From Kiritimatiellia bacterium (lineage in GTDB: Bacteria; Verrucomicrobiota; Kiritimatiellia; RFP12; UBA3636): a stretch of DNA of 11,693 bases. The notes beneath the pieces were generated by a model. That model was not told where the DNA came from and did no database searches. It was given only the letters and a program-made list of their open reading frames with translations. Both the position numbers and the translations under genes were made by a program. Where the stretch lies: positions 1 through 11,693 of the forward strand of contig JAFPUX010000101.1 of NCBI GenBank assembly GCA_017413145.1, read 5' to 3'. Below are positions 1-6,700 of this stretch, in pieces (position 1 is the first letter of the stretch; each line of letters starts with the position of its first letter).

Positions 1-339
1 GCTCTCGTCCACGCCGGCGTGCGGCGAGAGCGCCTCCTCGCCGAGGACGGGCGCGGCAGCGGCGCCGGCGGCTACGCCCTCCGCGCCGGGCGGCGGAAGG
101 ACGACGCGCCCGAGCACCTCCGTCTCGAGGACGTTCTCGACGAAGTCGCGCGCGCCCTTGCCCTGGACGACGCACTTGCCGGACGCGTACAGCACGACGT
201 TGCACTTCCACGACGGCGCCTCCGCGGCGGCCTCCGCGTAGGGGACCGTGCGCGGGAGGTAGTTGCCCTGCGCGAGGACCGTCCGGAGGCGCGCGCGCTG
301 CGCGGCGTCGAGGGGGAATGTGAAGACGTTCGCGTTCAC
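1..339 (-). CDS. rnhC: Ribonuclease HIII, N-terminal part (cut by left edge)
   Basis: RNase HIII cleaves the RNA strand of RNA-DNA hybrids in the cytoplasm. The visible 113 residues begin VNANVFTFPLDAAQR and read through the N-terminal TATA-binding-protein-like domain of the family, with the typical stretch VLYASGKCVVQGKGA at about residues 49-63. They end with HAGVDES (107-113), which matches the opening of the RNase HII/III catalytic domain (H-x-G-x-D-E-S). D111 and E112 would be the first two metal-binding acidic residues; the rest of the catalytic domain lies outside the window. The GTG at 339 is preferred because it gives the usual few residues before the first beta strand. A GTG at 357 is an alternative: it overlaps the TGA stop of the GH9 gene as GTGA, which would mean translational coupling. 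No ATG is available. The gene lies 14 nt after the GH9 stop and probably shares its transcript. Confidence 0.88.
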   Translation of the reverse strand, partial: MNANVFTFPLDAAQRARLRTVLAQGNYLPRTVPYAEAAAEAPSWKCNVVLYASGKCVVQGKGARDFVENVLETEVLGRVVLPPPGAEGVAAGAAAAPVLGEEALSPHAGVDES

Positions 340-353
340 GGCGCGCGGAGGCG

Positions 354-2936
354 TCACCTGGACGGCGCGTCCGGCAGGAGCAGGCCGAAGGCCGCGAGCG
401 TCTTGGCCTGGTTGTTCACGACGCCCTCGTCCATGCCGATGGCGAAGTGGCAGTCGGAGAAGGTGTACATCGACGCGCTGTCGGTGCGGACCTCCGGGAC
501 GGCGGTCTCCTTCCAGTTGTAGCCCTGGCCCGACTGCACCGGCCCCTCGGCCTGGATGCCCGGCACGACGCCGCCGGGCGAGTAGCGGCTGTTGTGCAGC
601 GGCGCGTGGATGCGCCGCCCGCCGAAGCCCGTCATCCAGCAGATCGACATCGGGTTGCACCCGAGCGTGTTGTCGCAGTTGCGGACGATCCAGTCGCGGT
701 ACTTCGCGTCGCCCGTGACGGCCCACGCGTAGATGATCGGGTGGAGCATGTTCTCGTAGGCGCCCGTGCCCCAGTTGATGGGCGCCCACGGGTGGCGGAT
801 GAACGGATACGCGGCGTTCCTGACGGCGTTGATGAAGCCGTCCGCGTCGCGCACGATCGCGTTCTTCGCGGCGGCGCGCACCGCGGGGTCGGTCGCCTTC
901 TCCGGCGCGCAGTGCACGTAGGCGAACGCGGCGGCGCGCAGGTCCCAGTTCCCGTCCTTCTGCGCGGGCGCGTTCGGGTCGCCGCGCCACGGGGTCTGCT
1001 CGACGAACGCCGCGTTGTACTTCGCGTCGCCCGTCGCGGCCAGCAGGTGCGCGGCGGCGTAGGAGCGCGCCGAGACCCAGTCGTCGCCGCGATTCTGCGG
1101 CGGGTTGGCCTCCGCCCAGTCCCACGCCCTGCGCGCGCGGTCGATCAGGCCGTCGCCGGCCTTCTTCTTGCCGACCGAGCCCAGGATGCGCCCGCACTGC
1201 GCGGCGCAGCCGGCGAAGCGGCAGGAGGCGGCCGCGTCCTTGCCGAAGGCGTAGTCGCCGAGCACGTCCAGCTCGACCGTCTGGAAGAAGCCCGGGTCGC
1301 CGTTCGACTCCGTGCCGAAGCGCACGCCGCCGTCGGCGTCCTGCAGGCCGATCCAGAGCCGGAGCTCCCAGAGCGCCTCGTTCACGACGTCCGGGATGCC
1401 GTCGCCGCGCTCGTTCGGCGGGACGGGCATCTGGCCGTCGCGGAACTTGCGCGGCGCGGCGTCGTAGGCGTCGAGGAGGGCCTGCGCGACGTCGAGGTGC
1501 GAGCGCGGGTTGTAGTCGCCCGCGTCGTGGTGGCCTCCCTTGACGGCGAGCTTCGCGGCGCCGGGCTCGGCGAAGTCCGGAAGCTTGCCCAGGTTCGTGC
1601 CGCGCGGGGCGGTCGTCGGGACGATCCCCTTGTCGTGGCACGAGACGCGGTTCCAGGGGAACCACGGCTCCTTGAGCTCGATGCCGCAGCGCTGGGCGAC
1701 GAGACCCGTCGCCGCGACGGCGAACGCCTCCGCGTAGGCGTCCGCGGCGACCTTGAAGTCGAGGGAGCGCCCGACGCCGGGGACGGCGACGTAGTAGCGC
1801 CCGGGCTTGCGCAGCTCGGTGAAGTCCATCTCCCAGACGTTCTCGCCCGAGAGGTCGCCCGGGCGCGCGTCCTTCTCGCCGCGGCGGTGCGTCGGGCGCG
1901 CCGTCCCGGAGAACGCCACGGCGTGCGTGGCGGCGTCGCGCACCTCGAACTTCGGCGGCTCGGGGAAGTCGAGCGCGCCCTTCGGCATCGTGCCGAGCCA
2001 GCGCCCGAGGCGCGCGAACTTGATCGCGTCGGGGAGGTAGCCGGCCTGGTTCGCCTTGATCGAGTCCGAGACGCTCGCGCGCTCGTCGAACGCCAGCTCC
2101 GCCTCCGCCGTCGCGCCGGACGCCATCGCGGCCGGCGAGACCGACACGCGCACCTTGTCGCCCGCCTTGAGCGGCCGCCCGATGTCGAGGAAGATGTCGT
2201 GCATCAGCAGCACGTGGAACGGCCAGTACTCGGGCTTGTAGAGGTCGATGCGCGTGCGGCGGCCGACGGAGGAGACCGTCGCCGGCGCGCCGTTCACCGT
2301 GACCGTGTAGGTCGAGGCGTTGTCGCACGCGGGCGGGACGAGCCCCGCGCCGCACTCGAGCCGGACGATGCCGCTGCCGACGCTCCGGACGCCGCGGAGG
2401 CCGGCCATGGCGCGCACCGCGTCGGACGGCGGCGGCAGCTCCGCCTTCGCGAACGGCCCGCCCGCGCGGAAGACGAACGACGCGCTCGCGCCCGCGCCCG
2501 TGACGAGCAGGTTCTGCCGCGAGGGCGAGCCGTGCGCGATCACGGAGTAGGTCGCGCCGTCCTTCATCGGCGACGGCAGCTCGATCGCGACGGCGACGGC
2601 CCGGAGCGCGCCGTGCTTCGCCGGCTTGGGCGACGCGTCGCCGGCCGGGAGCGGGAATTCGTCCGCCTGCGCGATCTTGCGAACCGACTTGGGCCGCGCG
2701 AACGTCTTGTAGTCGTAGGCGGGGTCCTTGTCGGAGAGGATGCGCCAGGCGTCCGCCTGGTCGGCGGCGTCGGTCGTGGCCGCGCCGAGCACGACGCGGA
2801 TTTCGGTGGGCGAGAGCGGCGCCGCCTCGCGCACGCCGTAGGAATGCATCGCCGCGGGTTTCGTGTCGTCCGGCAGCGTCGCGGCCATCGCGGCGGAGGC
2901 GAAAAGAAAAAGAGAAAGTATGGCTTTTGTTTTCAT
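354..2936 (-). CDS. Secreted glycoside hydrolase family 9 enzyme (endoglucanase/cellulase type)
   Basis: This 860-residue protein should hydrolyse beta-1,4-glucan or a related polysaccharide outside the cytoplasm by an inverting mechanism. It has a Sec signal peptide (MKTKAILSLFLFASAAMA, cleavage near residue 18) without a lipobox. Residues of about 20-290 are beta-rich and unassigned. At 293 IKANQAGYLPD opens the Ig-like domain that precedes many GH9 catalytic domains. The catalytic domain runs from about 400 to 855. It has GGHHDAGDYN with D471 and D474 as catalytic base and partner, GDGIPDVVNEALWEL, a GCNPMSICWMTGFGG block followed by H781, and near the C-terminus DEGVVNNQA with E837 at the position of the catalytic acid. 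The last block is less canonical than in textbook GH9 enzymes (usually NEV followed by an NA motif). The ATG at 2936 is chosen for the signal peptide and for AAAGGA 8 nt upstream. No carbohydrate-binding or dockerin module is seen at the C-terminus. Substrate specificity cannot be read from sequence. Confidence 0.93.
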   Translation of the reverse strand: MKTKAILSLFLFASAAMAATLPDDTKPAAMHSYGVREAAPLSPTEIRVVLGAATTDAADQADAWRILSDKDPAYDYKTFARPKSVRKIAQADEFPLPAGDASPKPAKHGALRAVAVAIELPSPMKDGATYSVIAHGSPSRQNLLVTGAGASASFVFRAGGPFAKAELPPPSDAVRAMAGLRGVRSVGSGIVRLECGAGLVPPACDNASTYTVTVNGAPATVSSVGRRTRIDLYKPEYWPFHVLLMHDIFLDIGRPLKAGDKVRVSVSPAAMASGATAEAELAFDERASVSDSIKANQAGYLPDAIKFARLGRWLGTMPKGALDFPEPPKFEVRDAATHAVAFSGTARPTHRRGEKDARPGDLSGENVWEMDFTELRKPGRYYVAVPGVGRSLDFKVAADAYAEAFAVAATGLVAQRCGIELKEPWFPWNRVSCHDKGIVPTTAPRGTNLGKLPDFAEPGAAKLAVKGGHHDAGDYNPRSHLDVAQALLDAYDAAPRKFRDGQMPVPPNERGDGIPDVVNEALWELRLWIGLQDADGGVRFGTESNGDPGFFQTVELDVLGDYAFGKDAAASCRFAGCAAQCGRILGSVGKKKAGDGLIDRARRAWDWAEANPPQNRGDDWVSARSYAAAHLLAATGDAKYNAAFVEQTPWRGDPNAPAQKDGNWDLRAAAFAYVHCAPEKATDPAVRAAAKNAIVRDADGFINAVRNAAYPFIRHPWAPINWGTGAYENMLHPIIYAWAVTGDAKYRDWIVRNCDNTLGCNPMSICWMTGFGGRRIHAPLHNSRYSPGGVVPGIQAEGPVQSGQGYNWKETAVPEVRTDSASMYTFSDCHFAIGMDEGVVNNQAKTLAAFGLLLPDAPSR

Positions 2937-2973
2937 GTTCGGGGTCCTTTCCCGTCCAGTGGGAACGCCGGGC

Positions 2974-3002
2974 ATTATACCCGCATTTCCCCGGAATGGA
3001 AA
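2974..3002 (-). promoter_or_regulatory. Sigma-70-type promoter of the GH9 gene
   Basis: Read on the minus strand there is a perfect -10 hexamer TATAAT (2974-2979). It follows a 17-bp spacer from TTTCCA (2997-3002), which matches TTGACA at 4 of 6 positions. Transcription would begin near 2967, giving a leader of about 30 nt that carries the ribosome binding site AAAGGA (2945-2950). The promoter sits directly beside the repeat that begins near 3008, so the repeat lies just upstream of the -35 box. The exact -10 match in GC-rich DNA makes chance unlikely; the -35 assignment is weaker. Confidence 0.7.
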
Positions 3003-3025
3003 GGAAAATCGGTCCTCCCCCCGGC

Positions 3026-3166
3026 GCCGTCCGCTGCCGTGGATGCCGTGCCCGCCCCGGCTTTCGGGGAGCCGCGGGCTCCCCGGATGTTTCTACCGCC
3101 CGCGCCGCAAATCGCACGCGCGGCCGCCGATGGCGGCCGCGCAGCCTCCCACGCCAGCGGACTGCT
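3026..3166 (-). repeat. Structured intergenic repeat, copy C (inverted relative to the other two)
   Basis: This copy reads in the direction opposite to the copies at 3190-3375 and 11031-11206. It contains a short hairpin (arms CGGGGAGCC/GGCTCCCCG at 3065-3073 and 3077-3085, loop GCG). It also has a 35-bp block (3077-3111) identical to 11146-11180 on the other strand, and a perfect 11-bp hairpin (3118-3128 with 3132-3142, loop GAT). Its ends carry an imperfect inverted repeat of about 22 bp (3026-3047 against 3145-3166, 17 matches), so this copy looks like a small MITE-type unit. The left end is preceded at 3011-3025 by a GGTCCT and C-run motif that in the copy at 11031-11206 stands next to the same end sequence. 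No coding frame in it is credible. Confidence 0.8.
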
Positions 3167-3189
3167 CTGGGGTAAAAGCACCATCTCCT

Positions 3190-3375
3190 TCTCCGCGCCG
3201 TGTCGGATACTGGTCAGTTGCCCCACACCCGTCCGTTGCCGTGGGAGGCTGCGTGGCGGGGTTCCAACCCCGCCACGCGCGTGATTTGCGGCGAGGGCGG
3301 TCGGTACGTCCGGGGAGCCGAGCGAGGGCCGGGCGAAGCCCCGCCCGAGCGGTTGGCTCCCCGGAAGCCGGGGTT
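3190..3375 (+). repeat. Structured intergenic repeat, copy A (with enlarged second hairpin)
   Basis: This copy has the same order as 11031-11206. First comes a leader with CTCCGCGCCGTGTCGGATAC, then the end motif CCGTCCGTTGCCGTGGGAGG. Next is a perfect hairpin (3251-3263 with 3266-3278, 13 complementary positions around CC, in practice 12 bp with a 4-nt loop). A diverged version of the conserved box TTTGCGGCG follows, and then the GGGGAGCC/GGCTCCCC hairpin. The last has 10-bp arms (3310-3319 with 3355-3364), but its loop is expanded to 35 nt and itself contains a small GGGC-GAA-GCCC hairpin. The copy runs up to the TAG stop of the minus-strand gene at 3376, so it lies immediately behind that gene. 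It may help end or stabilise that transcript, although there is no T-run typical of an intrinsic terminator. Confidence 0.78.
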
Positions 3376-3756
3376 CTACAGCGACAGATCCCCGTGGATC
3401 TTGTACGCGCCGCCGTCGCGCTCCACGTGCAGCTCGCGGCCGGGGAATTCGCGTGCGAGGCCTTCGCGCACCAGCGCCGCGGCTTCGTCTTCGATCTCCG
3501 TGCGGTCGGCCTCCGGCACTTCTTCGAGCGTCGCGGTTTCGACCCGGAGCAGGTACCCCGGCCCCTTCTCCGAGCCGAACCCCGCCGTGAACGCCGCGGT
3601 CACGCGGAAGAGGCCGTCGTACCGCGGGTTCGCGGCGGCGCCGGCCTCCGGACGCGCGGGGTGGAGCGGCCACCGGCCGCCCCACCGCGCTTCCAGCGCC
3701 CGGTCCGCGTCCGCGAGGACCGCGTCGAGCTTCGCTTCCCAGTCTTCGAGCGTCAC
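3376..3756 (-). CDS. Conserved-looking hypothetical protein, 126 residues
   Basis: This small acidic protein has no signal peptide or membrane segment and is probably cytoplasmic. Its N-terminal part is helical (EDWEAKLDAVLADADRALEAR). The segment ANPRYDGLFRVTAAFTAGFG follows, then a central strand GPGYLLRVETATLEEVP. A second helix IEDEAAALVREGLAREFPG comes next, and the protein ends with a beta hairpin (LHVERDGGAYKIHGDLSL). The pattern is that of a compact alpha/beta domain. It is not a family that can be named here, although the motif HPARP and the ending IHGDLSL look like conserved features. It starts with GTG, 13 nt after the stop of the giant gene, which suggests a shared transcript. The ribosome binding site is poor: GAGG lies only about one base from the GTG. 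That weak start makes coupling to translation of the giant gene likely. Its stop lies at the edge of a structured repeat. Confidence 0.75.
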   Translation of the reverse strand: MTLEDWEAKLDAVLADADRALEARWGGRWPLHPARPEAGAAANPRYDGLFRVTAAFTAGFGSEKGPGYLLRVETATLEEVPEADRTEIEDEAAALVREGLAREFPGRELHVERDGGAYKIHGDLSL

Positions 3757-3769
3757 GCCTCGGCGGCCG

Positions 3770-6700
3770 CTAGTCGGCCTCCCAGTCCTTGCGCGGCGTG
3801 GCGATCAGGTGGAAGAAGTTCGCGCTCGCCGGGTCGTCGAGCCGGATTTCCACGGTGAACGTGTTCGTCCCGCCGTCCGCCGGGGCGGTGATTCCGCCCT
3901 CGACCGTGAAGACCCTCGAAGGACCTTCGGACAGCGTGCGGAGGCTGTCCGAGTGCTGGTAGCGCCAGACGTAGTCGTCCGCCGTCAGCTCGACGCCGTT
4001 GGTGACCCACACGGCGAACGTGACCGTGGCCGTGTCGTTCGTCCACCCGAAGGCCGTGACGACCGGCTGCGCGATCATCGGCGGGACTTCCTCGGCCTCC
4101 GTGTACGAAAGCGGCCAGAGGCGGTCTTCCTGGCCCGGGTTGAAGCCGCCCGAGGTCAGGGACGACTGCGTGTCCCAGTCGGACTGCGAGTTCTTGGAGA
4201 GCGATCCGCGCCACGAGATCGACTGCGCCGATCCCATCGTGTTGTGCGCGCGGAAGCCCACGTACCGGAAGCCCGCGGCCACGAGGTCCTCCACGTCCTT
4301 CTCGTAGTTGTCGCCGCCCCAGCAGATGCGGTCCGCGTACGCGCCCATGCCGCGCTTGACCGTGAGACCGTAGGGCGACCGCAGGAAGGCGTAGTTCCCG
4401 TAGTTGTCGACGTCGTCCTCGTAGGCGAGCGCTTCGTTCATCTCGGCCGGGAAGAGCGGTTCGTCGGCCGCCGGGGACGACAGGGTCGTTCCGCCGACCA
4501 GGTACACGCCCCAGCCCTTGTTCGTCGTCGCGCCCGGTTCGGGATCGTGGAACGCGGCCGTCTTCTTGAGCCGGTTCGTCCACGCGGGTTCGGCCCACGG
4601 AGAAAGGCTGCCCTTGTCGTTCCTGCCGGCGTGTTCGATCGTCCAGTCGCCCACCGAGCCGCCGAGGGCGCCGATCAGTTCGACGTACTGCGCCTCGATC
4701 GCGTCGGGGTTCACTTCGTCGCTCACCGTGGCCATCCACGACCAGCCCGTCGACTTGTACTGGATCGGCTGGATTTCGTTCACGAACGCCTGGTTCGTGC
4801 CCACGGTGAAGTTCCAGAAGTGCGCCACGGGGTTCTCGGTCTCCCCCTGGTACAGGTTCAGGTCGATCGGGGCGTACCACGACGGGTTCTCGAACCAGAA
4901 GCCGTTCTTCGTGCGGCCCTGCGTCTCCGACAGGATCGGCGAGCCGAAGTCGCCGAAGTACGTCACGCGGACGCAGTACTGGATCAGCGCGTCCGGCGGC
5001 AGCCCCGTCGTCGGGATCGTGTTGGTCGAGTGGAAGACGTACGGGCCGTCGGTTTCGTTCGTCGCGAGCCCGATCGTCCCGCGGCCGCGCACGTAGTACT
5101 CGTGGCCGTTCGGATCCTGCAGCGGCCCCTCGCGGATCGGCCAGTTCTCGTAACCCCACCGGCTCGGCGTCGCGTTCGTCGTGAACGGCGCCGGCAGCAT
5201 CGTCGTGCTCACGAGGTCGTTCGTGTGCGCGATCGTCGTGATCACGTAGTACGTCGCCACGTACTTCACGCCGTTCACCGTCACCGTGACCTCGTGCGGC
5301 TCGCGGATCTCCTCGTATTCGATGTTGCGCGTGACGATCGGCACCGGCTGCGCCTGCACCTCGGGAAGCGCGTACCAGTCGATGAACACCTGGATGTCCT
5401 TCGGGTTCTTGCGGGGGTTCACCAGCTTCACCGTCGCCCCCGTGTCCTGCGTGATCACCGGCACGCCGGGCGTGAACTCGACCGACCCCACGTCGATCGA
5501 CGCGCGGACCGGCTCCGTGATCAGCACGTTGTCGACCATCACGCGGCAGTGGTCGTTCGTCTCCGCGTAGATGCGCAGCATGCGGTAGTCGCCCTGGAAG
5601 AACTCCGCGCTGAAGTAGGTCCAGCGGTCCAGGTCCGGCGGGATGTTCGTGATCGAGGTCATCGACTTCACTTCCTCCGCGTGCCGGACCGCCTTGGGGT
5701 TGAGGTCTTCGGTCTTGAGTTCCACCCACTGGTCGTCCGGCGTCATGCCCGAGTTGGCCACGAAGAACCGCAGTTTCGCCGGCGCCCTGTTGCCCGGCGC
5801 CGGGCGGTACCAGAAGCTCAGTTCGCCGATGCCCGTCGCGATGATCGGCGTCTGCAGGAACGGCTCGTGCTCCGGCAGGTCGAAGCTCTGCAGCGTCTCC
5901 TTGCGCGTGCCGTCGTTCAGGACCGCGCTGCGCATCGAGTCGAACTGCTTCGCGCGGCCGTCGAACTTGAGGTCCTTCTGGCACGACAGGGTCGACGCCT
6001 GCGGGTCGCCCGGCGGCGTGATGAAGCTCGAGATGAGCAGGTTGTACGCCTCCCACGACGTGCCGGCGTCGTTCGGGTAGTCGTGCGCGATCAGCTCGTC
6101 CACGTACAGGATGCCCTTGATCGAGCTTTCGCTGCCTTCTTCGTCCCCGCCCAGCGTCCGCACGCGCAGGCGTCCGGTCGTCGTCTTGAGGCCCGGCGCG
6201 TAGAACGACGCCGTCGTGGCCGTCGGCGCCGACGTCAGCCGCCCCACTTCCGTGATCGAGCCGTCGTCCTCGTCGAGCATTTCGACCACGAACGTCACCG
6301 GCCCGCCGTCCACCTCGTATTTGAAGATGATGTCGCCGATGCCGTGCTCGAGCAGCGGCGTCGTCACCGCCTGCGCCTCGTTCGGGTTCGCCCGCGAGCG
6401 CGCCAGCTGCCACTTGCGGCCCGTGCGGCCGTCCGCCACGATCGCCGCGTACGTGCCGATCCACGATTCGACCGCCATCCGCTGCGCCGCGTTGTTGCCC
6501 GAGAGTTCCGGATCGTACACCGTCTTTCCGCGCCATTCCTCGCACGCGAATTCGTCCACGACCGGCGCGCCCAGGTTGATGGACTTGTTCGAATTGGCGG
6601 GGTTGCCGTTCGCGTCGATCCGCTGGTACGTGTAGGGCAGCGCCTTGATCTGCACGTAGGTGTCGTCCCAGAGCGCCATCGGCAGCGAAACGGTCTGCCA

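Noticed and set aside
447..3284. A plus-strand open frame of 945 codons opposite the GH9 gene
   Set aside because: Same effect: codon boundaries coincide with the GH9 gene, which has clear family motifs, and the antisense product is Arg/Val/Ala-rich.
3310..3364. Rho-independent terminator behind the 126-residue gene
   Set aside because: The hairpin is strong and well placed but is not followed by a T-run in the direction of transcription, so it is described as part of the repeat only.
3026..3375. CRISPR array or integron attC sites
   Set aside because: The copies are too few, unevenly spaced and inverted relative to each other, with no spacers. The attC core sequences are absent.
2975..3685. 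A minus-strand frame of 236 codons running through both repeats
   Set aside because: It overlaps the 126-residue gene out of phase and continues through hairpin repeats and the GH9 promoter. Its translation is low-complexity.
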